Origin: Phycisphaerae bacterium
GTDB taxonomy: Bacteria > Planctomycetota > Phycisphaerae > UBA1845
Assembly: GCA_029260055.1 (NCBI GenBank)
Contig: JAJDDX010000003.1
Span: forward strand, 1 to 38,208
Direction of reading: 5' to 3'
DNA: 38,208 bases
Below the pieces are notes generated by a model. That model worked only from the letters and a program-made list of their open reading frames with translations, was not told the DNA's origin and searched no databases. Both the position numbers and the translations under genes were made by a program. Below, piece by piece: positions 1 through 9,514 of the stretch (within the stretch, counting starts at the first letter, position 1; every line of letters begins with the position of its first letter).

Positions 1-2
1 CC

Positions 3-638
3 CGGTTCGGGTGTTGGCATCGCGCCTTCGCGGGCTTGCTGGTGGCGATCCATCTCGTGATCGCTCCGATCGGCCTCGCCCTCCGCTCCGCGATGCCGAT
101 CGGCCCGAAGAGCCTTGCCGAGATGATCCAGGTGCAGCTTCCCGAAGACGCCGCGATCGAAGGCCAGAGTCTGGTTGTCGTCACGGCGCCGATGCCGATC
201 CTCGCGTCCTACCTGCCGGAACGGCGAGCCCTTGCCGGCCTATCCGTCCCGGCCCACATGCGCGTCCTGGCGCCCTCGCAGCCGGGCGGCGTCACCGTCA
301 GCCGCGCGGACGACCGAACGCTCGTCATCCGCCCGGCCCAGGGCTTCATGCGTCTGGTAGCGGATCGCTTGGCGCGGAACCTGAACCATCCCATGTCGGC
401 AGGACAGCGTGTGGAAGTGACCGGGATGACGGTCGAAGTGCTCGAGTTGACGAGCGACGGCCGGCCGGCGGCAGCGGCGTTTATGTTCGATGTCTCGCTC
501 GAGGATGCGTCGCTGCGCTGGCTTTGTTGGCGCTACCCCGGGTTCGCCCCGTTCGTACCGCCGCCGGTGGGGACTACCGTGATCTTGACGTCAGAGGCCG
601 CGATCGTCCAGGCGGGGACGAACGTCGCCGCGCCCTGA
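3..638 (+). CDS. C-terminal part of an unidentified membrane protein
   Basis: The reading frame is open from the left edge of the window, so the N-terminus is missing; the first in-window start-like codon, TTG at 36, is probably internal. The visible part begins with a hydrophobic helix (AGLLVAIHLVIAPIGLAL) that reads as the last membrane segment of a larger protein. About 170 residues follow with no further membrane segment, rich in beta-prone stretches (QSLVVVTAP, RTLVIRP, QRVEVTGMTVEVLEL). The tail therefore probably folds as a soluble beta domain on one side of the membrane. I recognise no catalytic motif or family. The stop is followed by about 120 bases with nothing I can identify, then the convergent response-regulator gene. 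That it is coding is clear from the long open frame with GC-rich third positions; its function is unknown. Confidence 0.7.
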   Translation, partial: RFGCWHRAFAGLLVAIHLVIAPIGLALRSAMPIGPKSLAEMIQVQLPEDAAIEGQSLVVVTAPMPILASYLPERRALAGLSVPAHMRVLAPSQPGGVTVSRADDRTLVIRPAQGFMRLVADRLARNLNHPMSAGQRVEVTGMTVEVLELTSDGRPAAAAFMFDVSLEDASLRWLCWRYPGFAPFVPPPVGTTVILTSEAAIVQAGTNVAAP

Positions 639-758
639 CACGCGGGCACGACGGTGCCACAGCATGACACCGCGTACGATGCGCGTCGGGGTAACCGGCG
701 ACGTGGCAAATGAGGTTCGGTGGGGAATCGGCCGCCCTACGACACCGGGGCGATTTCA

Positions 759-1418
759 TCAAGCCACGTTCATGTTGCCTTCTACCATATCGGTACACTT
801 CCGGTCCGGGCATTCCGCCAGCAACACGAGCTTTGCGAGCGTGGCGACGCTCTTGGTGTTCAGCTTCCGCATCGCCCGCGCGCGATGCGCGTCGACCGCT
901 TGCGTAGTGACCTTGAACTCGGCGGCAATCTGCTTGCTGGACATCCCGTTGACGATCATGTCGACGACCTGGCGCTCACGGCGCGTCAGCTTCGCAAGCT
1001 GCGACTGAACGTCCTCGCGGCTCTTACGAACCGCACGGGAGTCCATACTGCACCGGATGGCCTCCTGGATCCGATCGATCAGCACCTGGCCTTTGAAAGG
1101 TTTCTCGATGAAGTCGACGGCGCCGTTCTTCATGGCGCGCACGGCCATCGCCACATCGCCATAGCCGGTGATCATGATCACGGGTAGATCAACGCCGCGC
1201 GCGCGTAACTCATCTTGCAGATCGAGTCCGCTCATGCCCGGCAGTCGCACATCAAGCAGAAGGCATCCCATGGCGTCGGTGTCGAAGCCATCGAGAAACT
1301 CAACCGCGGACGCGAAACTGCAGACCTGAATCTCGACCGACGACAGCAGCGCGTGAATCAGATTGCGCATATCAGGATCGTCGTCGACCAGGTAGACCGT
1401 AGGCTGTTCTTCGATCAT
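759..1418 (-). CDS. FixJ/NarL-type two-component response regulator
   Basis: This 219-residue protein is an N-terminal receiver (about 1-125) plus a C-terminal LuxR/FixJ helix-turn-helix (about 143-200). Receiver residues are visible: acidic pocket VDDDP at 11-15, phosphoacceptor Asp56 in LLLDVRLPGMSG, Thr in MITGYGD and Lys in IEKPF. The output domain has the LuxR signature LTRRERQVVDMIVNGMSSKQIA. The order and spacing fit the FixJ/TtrR family, DNA-binding regulators phosphorylated by a partner histidine kinase. No kinase gene is adjacent, so it is an orphan here and its targets are unknown. The start is well supported: GAGGAG lies six bases before the ATG, and a sigma70-like promoter lies upstream. 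The neighbouring esterase gene is on the same strand upstream but about 270 bases away. Confidence 0.93.
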   Translation of the reverse strand: MIEEQPTVYLVDDDPDMRNLIHALLSSVEIQVCSFASAVEFLDGFDTDAMGCLLLDVRLPGMSGLDLQDELRARGVDLPVIMITGYGDVAMAVRAMKNGAVDFIEKPFKGQVLIDRIQEAIRCSMDSRAVRKSREDVQSQLAKLTRRERQVVDMIVNGMSSKQIAAEFKVTTQAVDAHRARAMRKLNTKSVATLAKLVLLAECPDRKCTDMVEGNMNVA

Positions 1419-1457
1419 TGACTCTCCTCAGACCGTTGCATTCAACGCGGTTAACGA

Positions 1458-1485
1458 AGAATAGCACACGAACCGCGGATGTAAA
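1458..1485 (-). promoter_or_regulatory. Sigma70-like promoter of the FixJ-like regulator
   Basis: On the minus strand, TTTACA (1480-1485) and TATTCT (1458-1463) are separated by 16 bases. Transcription would start near 1450, giving a leader of about 30 bases that contains the GAGGAG ribosome site. The hexamers each differ from consensus at one or two positions. This is a sequence match only. Confidence 0.45.
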
Positions 1486-1692
1486 GCACACTCGCCCCGG
1501 AATGGGCGTCCAGCAGGTCGACTTCGTTTCGACCGTATTCGCTTCGGCGGCGCCGGATCCGGACCGATAACGCCGCCGCCGGCCGCGCGTGTCAACCTCT
1601 GGCACCGAAACCGTTACTGCTTTATTGGACGAACTGTGTGGGTAGCTTGAGAAAATTCAGAGAGGTGGTATTCGGCCGGCATCGCAGCGTGA

Positions 1693-4221
1693 TCAGTCAT
1701 CAGCCGCAGGGGAATCGAACTGCCCCGTTTCGACGCCCCAATCGGGGCCGAAGAACCCAACTAGGAGAACCTCGTTACCACCACCTCCCCCGTTTGACGT
1801 CCGAAATGAGGTAAAATCCGGATAAGCCACACCGGACACGAAATAGGGCAGGCGGTCGGTCAGACGCATTCCGGCCACGCCAGTGCCGCTCACGACTCCG
1901 ACTGAGGCCACGTCACTTTTACGGCGTGGTTGTAAAAACAAACAAGCCAGATCGTCACCGAGGAGCGTACGAGTCCCGGCCTCTACGCGCCCGGATCGGA
2001 CGATCACCGAGCTACCCGCAAGTAGGAGTGTCCAAGCGGCGTTGGTGTCGGCGTTTCCGTAAAGAACCACGTTACGATCCACGTCCGCAGTGGCATCGAA
2101 CGCGTGATCAGGGATCACGTCCAGCGAGCCATTCCCGCGATACCAGAATGTCTCTGCGTCATAGCGTGCCTTCGCGAAGGCCCACGCATTCTCCTCGTCG
2201 GAGCCTTTCGTACCATAGACGAGCACCGCCCGATGATTGAATGCCTGCTTGAACGGACCGCAGCGATGCGGCCCCTTCTGCGACTTGGGCGCAGGCGGGA
2301 TCACGCGCCATGCCCCGTCGACGGGTCGGCCGAGTACTAGCTTCCCAGCGCCCGCCTTCAACGCCACGCCTTCCAGCTTCCCGCCATCCAGTTCGATGGT
2401 CATGGATGGCGCGGCCGAAAACGTCCCCGTGTCCAGGACGAGCCTTGCCACGTTGTCGGTTGTTCCGACGACGCGCTGCTTGCCCGGATCATAACGTAAC
2501 TGAACCCGACTGGGCGCAAGAAACTTCTGTTGCGCTTCAATCGTCGCCCAGTGGGACCGGCACGAAACCTCGGGGTTCGCAGTCGTGAAGTCGATCGAGC
2601 GAACCTGCCGGGTATCGGGAATCACGCGGCGAGAGAACATGCGGAACATCGGCTCCCAGTCGACGCAGTCCGCGCCGGGTTCATCGGAGGCGTCCCACCA
2701 ATGCCCGGCGCCCGGTTGCTCGTGGTAGTCGAAGTCACGATGGAACGCGGACAACTCGTCCTTCATCTTTCGAGCCTGATCGACGGGCACGTTGTCGTCA
2801 GCGTCGCCGTGCAGGACGTACACGGCTTGCTGGGCGAAGTTCTGTTTGAGAGCCAACGTATCACTCGGTGAGCCGCATCGACGCAGGATGTCCGACGCAC
2901 CGGAGTCGCCTTCGGCTCGCTCAGCCCCGGCGTATGACCAGAAGCTGATCCACCCGGCGCTCGGTCCGATGGCGGCGAAGCGATCGGGGAACGTGGCGCC
3001 GAGGTGCCAGGTGCCGTGCCCACCCATCGAATGTCCCGTCAGGTAGGTGCGCGCGGAATCGGTGCGCAGCTCGCGCTGGGCAAGCTCCAACACGTCGATT
3101 GCATCCAACCGCCCCCAGTCCTCCCAATCGAAGCCGAAAGGTCGGCGATTGGTCGGCGCCACGATATGCGCCCAGCTCTTGCCGTAGTACGACTGAGCCT
3201 GGCCAAGCGCTTCGACACTCGCACCGTGCAGCGAGAGGACGAGTGCCGGCGGTCGCCCGTGTTTCGCGTGCGACTTCGCGGGGTTGACCGCGTAATACTG
3301 AACGCTGCCGTCAATGTTGCTGACGAACGTACGCTTGTGGACTTGATCCGGCGTTCTGCTTCGGACCTTCAGCGACGCATTCTTCGTGATGTCGCGTCCG
3401 TCCGGCGTCTTGCCGGCCACCGTCAGCGAGAGTTCAAGTTCTGCCGGTTCGGTAACCGCCACCGGCTTGAAATTGAAGGGCATCTTCCGGATGCTGCACG
3501 GAAGCAGTGCCGGCAGCTTCGTGGTCGTCTTCTCTCCACCCGCCAACCGGGCCTCGAGTGTCAGGCCGGTCAGCGGAGCGGCCGTCGTGTTCAGCAGAAT
3601 CACGCCGCCGTGAAGGGCACGCGTGTCGCCCGCCAGCACATCGGGAAGAGTCGGGTCGCCGAGGTTGAACTGCACGGGGCCCTCCACCGGCACGAGCCGG
3701 GCGGAGAGATCGCCGCGTACGCATCGAAAGATGAACTCGTTTCGGCCGGCGTGCAAACTCACGGGGAGTCGCACGTAGCCCGTTTTGTATGGATCGCCGG
3801 CGCGTGGTTCACGGTTCACGTACACCATGCTGTGGCCGACCGCTTCAAGCACCATGACCGTCGGCTCGGCCACGTCGACGGTCCAGGAGACGTAAGCATC
3901 CCGTAGCGCGTCGTCGCGCAGTTTGCCGTCTTCGGCGGCCGTCACGCGCTGCCAGTCACGTGTGGTGCCGTCCGCCATGGCGAACTTCCCGCCGGCGACG
4001 GGCTGCTTCGTATCAGAGGCCAGCAATCCCGCACGGGCGTGATCTACCGGGAACTGGGTCCTCCGAGCACGTCCGATCGGAGAGATAGCGAGCGCCTCCT
4101 TGCAGACGATCGGCGTCGGGGCCTGTTCTTTAGTCGTAGCGCCCGCGACAGCCTCGCCGAGAAGTACGACGGGAGTCAGGGCGAACGAAATCAGCGTGAT
4201 CGTTGTCACAGAGTTCTTCAT
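1693..4221 (-). CDS. Secreted multidomain alpha/beta-hydrolase (esterase/peptidase S9-like)
   Basis: This 842-residue protein has an N-terminal signal peptide (hydrophobic VTTITLISFALTPVVLLG, likely cleavage after AVAGA). Residues 40-290 are beta-rich accessory domains. Residues about 295-515 form an alpha/beta-hydrolase: nucleophile Ser398 in GHSMGGHG, an acid residue in HGDADDNVP (473-476), His507 in GAGHWWD, and an oxyanion-type LSLHG at 329-333. The remaining 330 residues carry no motif I recognise, apart from a repeat of short beta-like stretches. The catalytic part resembles planctomycete polyester/feruloyl-esterase-like and prolyl-oligopeptidase-like hydrolases, which cannot be separated from sequence alone. 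It is divergent from the GH38 mannosidase with 181 bases between the starts. I infer that it removes ester groups from, or otherwise helps degrade, the same extracellular glycan. No strong Shine-Dalgarno precedes the ATG. Confidence 0.82.
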   Translation of the reverse strand: MKNSVTTITLISFALTPVVLLGEAVAGATTKEQAPTPIVCKEALAISPIGRARRTQFPVDHARAGLLASDTKQPVAGGKFAMADGTTRDWQRVTAAEDGKLRDDALRDAYVSWTVDVAEPTVMVLEAVGHSMVYVNREPRAGDPYKTGYVRLPVSLHAGRNEFIFRCVRGDLSARLVPVEGPVQFNLGDPTLPDVLAGDTRALHGGVILLNTTAAPLTGLTLEARLAGGEKTTTKLPALLPCSIRKMPFNFKPVAVTEPAELELSLTVAGKTPDGRDITKNASLKVRSRTPDQVHKRTFVSNIDGSVQYYAVNPAKSHAKHGRPPALVLSLHGASVEALGQAQSYYGKSWAHIVAPTNRRPFGFDWEDWGRLDAIDVLELAQRELRTDSARTYLTGHSMGGHGTWHLGATFPDRFAAIGPSAGWISFWSYAGAERAEGDSGASDILRRCGSPSDTLALKQNFAQQAVYVLHGDADDNVPVDQARKMKDELSAFHRDFDYHEQPGAGHWWDASDEPGADCVDWEPMFRMFSRRVIPDTRQVRSIDFTTANPEVSCRSHWATIEAQQKFLAPSRVQLRYDPGKQRVVGTTDNVARLVLDTGTFSAAPSMTIELDGGKLEGVALKAGAGKLVLGRPVDGAWRVIPPAPKSQKGPHRCGPFKQAFNHRAVLVYGTKGSDEENAWAFAKARYDAETFWYRGNGSLDVIPDHAFDATADVDRNVVLYGNADTNAAWTLLLAGSSVIVRSGRVEAGTRTLLGDDLACLFLQPRRKSDVASVGVVSGTGVAGMRLTDRLPYFVSGVAYPDFTSFRTSNGGGGGNEVLLVGFFGPDWGVETGQFDSPAADD

Positions 4222-4402
4222 CGGGATCGCTCAATCCGTGCGCCGGGGGCTGCGGCTCGCCCCCGCGATAGCGAAAGTCAGTACCGCAAGCACACGGTAA
4301 CCTACTGCGCCTCGTTGGCCAAACCGAGCCGAAAGACCGGGGTACACCGCCTGACCGCCCGTCGTTTTGACCGGTAGCGGCTGTCTGCGGTAAGGTGTCC
4401 GC

Positions 4403-7400
4403 ATGAACCGATCCATGCTCTGTACACTCGCCGCGCTGATCGCCGCTTCTCCCGCCCACGCGTCACCATTCCCGGTGGAGATCGAGACCACATCGCTGCT
4501 ACGCCGGCCCAGCGCGGTCGACGCGCCCCCGATGGCGTTGCTGCTCCTGCGGGCGTCCGGCACGTCGGACCGCCCGGCTTCGATTCGCGTCGAGACGACG
4601 GGCGGCAACACGTTGTTTCAGTCAGAACCGAAGAACTGGCAAGCCGGGCAGGTGCATCGCGTCCACTTACCCATGCCGACCGGCGCCGACTCGCAAACGG
4701 TCGTCGTCACGGTGACGCGGGGCGCGAAAGCGGACGCGAAGACCGTCCGTGTTTGGAGACCCGATCCGGATTGGACGATGCACTTCAGCCCCGGATTCCA
4801 CTTCGACCCGGTGTGGTGGAACACACAGGCCCATTACACCGAGACGGGCTACCGCATGGGTGATTCGGTCGGCCCGGGCCTCACGCTCGTCGATGAGTAT
4901 CTTCGCAAGTGCCGCGAAGACCCGGACTACAAGGTCGCGCTGCACGAGTCTTCCTACCTCAAGACGCTCTTGGAAGCGCGGCCCCAGAAGGCACCGGAGT
5001 TGCTCGAACGGATCAAGCAGGGTCGATGCGACATCGTCGGTGGCACCTATAACGAGCCTTCCACGACACTCGTCTCCGCGGAAGCTTCGGCACGGAACGC
5101 GATTTACGGAGCCATCTTCCAACGAGAGATACTCGGTGGCCGCGGCGACATCGCGTGGCAACTCGACGTCTTCGGACACGATCCCTCGTTTCCCAGCATC
5201 CTCAGCCGCGCCGGACACACGGGTGCGACGTTCGCCCGCGGCCCGTTCCACCAATGGGGCGCCCCGCGCGACCAAGTCAACTTCCCGAGCGAGTTTCTCT
5301 GGATGGCGCCGGATGGGCGATCCGTCCTGACGCATTATATGAGCGGGCATTACGGTTACGCCTACGGCGCGCTGGCGGCCGGCACGAACAGCGCTTCGCC
5401 CGATCGCCATCGCTGGGAGACGATCGTCGAAGAGATGTTCGAGGACCTCAAGCGGCCGGCGCTGACGCACCACGTGCTCCTCCCGCTACACATGGACTTC
5501 ATCCGTCCGCTGGAGAATCTCGGCGAGGTAGTACGTCACTGGAACGAGACGTACATCTCGCCTCGCGCCGAAATCAGCACGCCCGCGGACTTCTTCGGTG
5601 CCGTTCGCGCCGAAATCGAAGACCGGAGCCTGGTCGTGCCCGTGATCACGCGGGATATGAACCCGATCTACACCGGCTGTCCCGTGTCGTTCGCCGACGT
5701 AAAGACGGCCAACCGGGCGTGTGAGGTCGCGCTTAGAGACGCGGAGATCATGGCGACCATCGCGTCGCTGGAAGGTGCGCCCTATCCTTCGCTCGGGATC
5801 GACCGGGCTTGGCGGCAACTGCTCTACACGTCCCACCACGACGCGGTGACCGGTTCGATGTCGGACCAGGTCTACATCGACTTGCTCTATTCCTATCGAG
5901 ACGCCCAGAGCATCGCGTCGGAGATTCGAGACGAAGCGCTGTCTTATCTCACGAGCCGCATCGCGCCGCCCGAACCGGCCAAGCCCAGCCAAGCCGTGTG
6001 GAACACATTGGCGTCGCCGCGCAAGACGGGCGGCGGGCACAACGTTCCCGCAGTCGGATATGTATGCGTGGACGCGGGGGACAAGGCGGCAGCTTCCACG
6101 ACTGTCGCCGGCCACAAGCTCGAAAACGAACATCTGGTCGTCGCCATCGATCTCGACAAAGGTGGCACCATCGCGAGCATCGTCGACAAGCGCACGGGGC
6201 GTGAGATTCTGCGCGGCCCGGGCAACGACATCGTACTGCTCGACGAATACGCCACCATGCCGGGTCAGGGGGAGATGCCGTGGCACCTCGCCCCGACCGG
6301 CAAACGGCGAAGCTCGACCGGGACCAAGGCCCGCTTGATCGAACCGGGCCAGCCGAACCGCATCACGATCGAGGCCGAATACCACGAATTCACGAAGCTC
6401 GTCACATTCGCGCTGTCACCGGGCAGCGTAAGCCTGGACATCGAGACCGCGATCATCAATTGGCGCGGCACGAACAAGCTGCTGCGTGCCGAGTTCCCGG
6501 TTGATCTGCCAGGCGCGAGACCTGTGTTTCAGACGGCGTCGGCGGTCATCGGCCGCCCGTTCGCTCGCGATGTGGACGCCCTCGAGGATCCGTGGACATT
6601 GGACCAGACATGCTGGCAATGGGTCGATCTGGGTACGACCGCCACGCTCGAGGTTGTGGACGGCGAGACGGTGATCCACCGGCAAGCGTTGGGCGTCGGG
6701 GAGATCATTTATGCCGATGGCGCGTCGGACGACACGAAGCGGCGGGCCAATGGCCTGGCTGAGGCGCTCGTCAAATGCGGCCTCACAACGACGATCACGA
6801 GCTCGGGCCAGCGGCGTTACGGCGACCTCGCCCACGATTCCAATGTACCTGACTTCCGGGTTTGGATCGGCCCTCCCGATCACGCTGGGACAGGCATGCC
6901 TCCGCGTGAGGTCGACGGATCGCCTGCGACGCTTAGTGTGGTCGAGGATCAACATGGTCTCTTGATGATCATCGCGCCGAACGCGGCCGCCCTTGTCAGG
7001 TTGCACCGACAACTCGGCGAAGAGCGTTCGATCCGAATCGCGGCGAAAGACGCGGTCATCGAATCGACGACGATCGTGGAGGATTACGGCGTGGCGCTGG
7101 TGAACCGCGGGCCGGTCAGCGTTCACGTCAGCCCTGACGGCACGATGGGGTTGAACCTGCTTCGCAGTTCGACGGGTTGGCCGGCCGGCGTCTGGATCGA
7201 CAGGCCCCAACGCCGCCTTCCGGACGGTTCGGCCTTCGAGACGATGCACGGCACGCACAAGTTCATGTATAGCATCGTGCCGCACGCCGGAGACTATCGG
7301 CGGGCAAAGCTCTCTCGCATCGCCCAGGAGATCAACCATCCTCTCGCCCAGGGAGAGATAGAGCCGTCCGGCGAGAAGCCGGCGGTCGTCGACACGCTCC

Positions 7401-9337
7401 CCGCCTCCGCGAGCTTCGTTGAAATCGATAGGCCTCAGGTACTTCTGATGGCGATGAAGCCGGCGGGGTTTCCGGAAGCTCGTTGGCGCATTCCGCGAGC
7501 CGACGCAGTCTTGGAGGCTCCGCGCCAGGTCGCGCTTCGCCTTTGGAACGGCGGCGGAGAACCGGTCGAGGCCGGCGTACGCCTTCGGCACTTCGCCGGC
7601 ACGGCCTTTGCGAGCAATCTGCTGGAAGAGCGTCTCGCACCGTTACCGGTCGAAGATGGTGTCATCAAGATCAAGATGGGGCCGCACGATGCAAGGACGA
7701 TCCTTTGTGATGTGACACCCCGACAGGCGCGGCCCGACGGCTCCAACCTCGACCCGATCGCGGATGCGAACTCGTCGAGCGCCTACTGGCTGGAGAACCT
7801 CGGCGAGGGTGTTACGGGTAACGGGATCCTGTCCATCGCGCCGGAGCAGCGTGAGCTTCGGCTTGTCGACGGTGCGGCGACGACGCGGGTACGTGTCGTC
7901 AACAACAACCCCGGCGATTCGGTTCGTGTCCAGCTTTCGATCGACGCTGGGCCGTGCCTCGATGTGGCGCTAGAGCGTGACGAGCTATCGGTGCCGGCCG
8001 GCGGGTTCGCTGAGGTTGAACTGAAGGTGGCACGGAAGGCGTGCTCCGACCTGCGTCGATCGGTCATCACGATCACCGCGAACAGCACTTATCCATGGCC
8101 GCTGCTTGCTGGGGTATGGGTCGTTCCTGAAGAGGAGCCCGGGGGCAGTAGCGGTACCCAGCCCGCGATCGAGATCGTGAACGTCACGCCGCTGGTGCAG
8201 GCGGGGCAGATGCCGATGGTGAGGCTCATCAACCACACGGACGGGCCGATCACGGGTGAGGCGGCATGGCTCTGCCCTGAGATTCTCTGGCCTGCGCTGC
8301 CTTGGTGGCGGAGCACGATCACGGTTCCCGCCGGCGGCGAGGCGGAAGCCGAGGCGTATCTGTTCGGCGTGGCGGATTCGTTTCTCATGTTGCGCTACAC
8401 CTACGCGGGCAAGATCGCGTACGGGGAGCCGATCGCTGTTACCACCGATCCCGGCACAGTGTACTTGCAGGCCGGCGTGGATCGCCTCCGCCTGCGTGAG
8501 GGCCGGGCCGCACAAGTCACGCTCAATGCCAAGAGCATCAGCGGGATCGACGAGAAGACGGAACTCCTACTCAAAGCCCCCGAAGGATGGGATGTACGCG
8601 AGTTGGAGCGGACGCACACGGCATACGAGGTCGGCGCCGGGCTCGATGTGCGGTTCGGCGTGTCCGCCGGTGGTTCGGTGCGTCAGGCGCGGCTGATCGG
8701 CTCCGGTCCGGGCGGAGCAAGGACGGATGTAACAGCGACGGTTGTTCCGGTCCAACACGCGAGGCCGAAGGAGCCGGACGTGGAGGTGGACGGCAGCTTT
8801 GATGAGTGGTCACCCTCTGAGTTCACCGAGGCATCCGGCGATCGTGGCCGGGTGCGCACGGCCGTCCGCCATGGGAGCGGCGGCTTCGCGCTGGCTTTCG
8901 AGGTGTTTGATCAGACGTTCGTCCAGAAGCACTCGGGCGCGGCGATGTGGCAGGGAGACTCGATCCAGTGGGGCCTGTCGGTGGAGCCCTCGAGCACGTT
9001 CGGCTACCAGGACACGGACTTCGAGTTCGGCGCGGCAAAGACGCCCGACGGTCCGATGGTCTGGTGCTGGCTCGCCGGGCCCGGTGGGCGGACGGGGCTC
9101 ATTCGCGACGCTGAGTTCGCGATTCACGTGGGCGAGGCCTCGACAACATACGAAGTTCGTTTACCCTCTTCCGTGCTGCCGGTCCGCGGCCTTTCGCCTG
9201 GGACCGTGCTGGGCTTTACTTACGTCGCCAACGACAACGACGGCGACGGCTTCGCCGGCGCCACGCAGTGGACCGGCGGCATCAGCGGCGGCAAGGATCC
9301 GTCGCTTTGGGGCGATCTGATCCTGGCGGACGAGTGA
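4403..9337 (+). CDS. Secreted GH38-family alpha-mannosidase with C-terminal CBM9-like domain
   Basis: The gene encodes 1644 residues. A signal peptide (1-20, cleavage after AHA) is followed by a short beta region and then the GH38 catalytic core. Zinc ligands are seen in HFDPVWW (His133, Asp135), the probable nucleophile Asp255 in QLDVFGHD, and the family motif SHHDAVTGS (His477, His478, Asp479). These match the HxD, D-x-FGH and HHDAxTGT signatures of class II alpha-mannosidases, which are retaining and zinc-dependent. Beta-sandwich domains follow from about 560 on. The last 188 residues (1457-1644) look like a family-9 carbohydrate-binding domain: VDGSFDEW, WQGDSIQWGL and a terminal NDNDGDG...QWTGG...WGDLIL. 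The protein is far longer than typical bacterial GH38 enzymes of about 850-1050 residues. AAGGTG lies upstream of the ATG. It probably trims mannose from N-glycan- or mannan-like substrates outside the cytoplasm; the exact substrate is not readable. Confidence 0.9.
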   Translation: MNRSMLCTLAALIAASPAHASPFPVEIETTSLLRRPSAVDAPPMALLLLRASGTSDRPASIRVETTGGNTLFQSEPKNWQAGQVHRVHLPMPTGADSQTVVVTVTRGAKADAKTVRVWRPDPDWTMHFSPGFHFDPVWWNTQAHYTETGYRMGDSVGPGLTLVDEYLRKCREDPDYKVALHESSYLKTLLEARPQKAPELLERIKQGRCDIVGGTYNEPSTTLVSAEASARNAIYGAIFQREILGGRGDIAWQLDVFGHDPSFPSILSRAGHTGATFARGPFHQWGAPRDQVNFPSEFLWMAPDGRSVLTHYMSGHYGYAYGALAAGTNSASPDRHRWETIVEEMFEDLKRPALTHHVLLPLHMDFIRPLENLGEVVRHWNETYISPRAEISTPADFFGAVRAEIEDRSLVVPVITRDMNPIYTGCPVSFADVKTANRACEVALRDAEIMATIASLEGAPYPSLGIDRAWRQLLYTSHHDAVTGSMSDQVYIDLLYSYRDAQSIASEIRDEALSYLTSRIAPPEPAKPSQAVWNTLASPRKTGGGHNVPAVGYVCVDAGDKAAASTTVAGHKLENEHLVVAIDLDKGGTIASIVDKRTGREILRGPGNDIVLLDEYATMPGQGEMPWHLAPTGKRRSSTGTKARLIEPGQPNRITIEAEYHEFTKLVTFALSPGSVSLDIETAIINWRGTNKLLRAEFPVDLPGARPVFQTASAVIGRPFARDVDALEDPWTLDQTCWQWVDLGTTATLEVVDGETVIHRQALGVGEIIYADGASDDTKRRANGLAEALVKCGLTTTITSSGQRRYGDLAHDSNVPDFRVWIGPPDHAGTGMPPREVDGSPATLSVVEDQHGLLMIIAPNAAALVRLHRQLGEERSIRIAAKDAVIESTTIVEDYGVALVNRGPVSVHVSPDGTMGLNLLRSSTGWPAGVWIDRPQRRLPDGSAFETMHGTHKFMYSIVPHAGDYRRAKLSRIAQEINHPLAQGEIEPSGEKPAVVDTLPASASFVEIDRPQVLLMAMKPAGFPEARWRIPRADAVLEAPRQVALRLWNGGGEPVEAGVRLRHFAGTAFASNLLEERLAPLPVEDGVIKIKMGPHDARTILCDVTPRQARPDGSNLDPIADANSSSAYWLENLGEGVTGNGILSIAPEQRELRLVDGAATTRVRVVNNNPGDSVRVQLSIDAGPCLDVALERDELSVPAGGFAEVELKVARKACSDLRRSVITITANSTYPWPLLAGVWVVPEEEPGGSSGTQPAIEIVNVTPLVQAGQMPMVRLINHTDGPITGEAAWLCPEILWPALPWWRSTITVPAGGEAEAEAYLFGVADSFLMLRYTYAGKIAYGEPIAVTTDPGTVYLQAGVDRLRLREGRAAQVTLNAKSISGIDEKTELLLKAPEGWDVRELERTHTAYEVGAGLDVRFGVSAGGSVRQARLIGSGPGGARTDVTATVVPVQHARPKEPDVEVDGSFDEWSPSEFTEASGDRGRVRTAVRHGSGGFALAFEVFDQTFVQKHSGAAMWQGDSIQWGLSVEPSSTFGYQDTDFEFGAAKTPDGPMVWCWLAGPGGRTGLIRDAEFAIHVGEASTTYEVRLPSSVLPVRGLSPGTVLGFTYVANDNDGDGFAGATQWTGGISGGKDPSLWGDLILADE

Positions 9338-9376
9338 GACTCGTGCTCCGCCATACGATCGATGATGGATAGCTTG

Positions 9377-9394
9377 GGCAAGCAGTAGCTTGCC
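9377..9394. repeat. Short hairpin repeat between mannosidase and ABC genes
   Basis: A perfect 7-bp stem, GGCAAGC / GCTTGCC, encloses the loop AGTA. It lies 40 bases after the mannosidase stop and has no following T-run, so a repetitive palindrome is more likely than an intrinsic terminator. Confidence 0.45.
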
Positions 9395-9408
9395 GGGACC
9401 TCTCGATA

Positions 9409-9449
9409 GCGAACGAGCACGGGCAAACGAGTTTGCCCATGCCACCCGT
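9409..9449 (-). repeat. REP-like palindromic repeat, copy 1
   Basis: The core is a perfect 8-bp stem, GGGCAAAC (9421-9428) and GTTTGCCC (9431-9438), with the two-base spacer GA. Read on the minus strand it begins ACGGGTGGCA and ends CCCGTGCTCGTTCGC. The segment at 13055-13093 on the plus strand has the same beginning and end around a different central stem. The two copies are inverted relative to each other and bracket the sugar ABC operon. Confidence 0.5.
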
Positions 9450-9514
9450 CGGATCGGATTCGACGGAACACCAGGACATTACTCCTTATTCTCTTCGGAA
9501 TTGGTGCCACAACT

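Noticed and set aside
3004-3906. Long open frame on the plus strand (300 codons) inside the esterase gene
   Set aside because: It is antisense to a gene with clear catalytic motifs and signal peptide; its product is Arg/His-rich with no family features, as expected for an antisense shadow in GC-rich DNA.
6416-7591. Minus-strand frame of 391 codons inside the GH38 gene
   Set aside because: The GH38 frame is continuous and has the family motifs; the opposite frame is low-complexity Arg-rich sequence.
9421-9438. Intrinsic terminator for the mannosidase gene
   Set aside because: The stem is strong but lies over 80 bases after the stop without a T-run, and a related copy occurs at 13055-13093, so a repeat family is the better reading.
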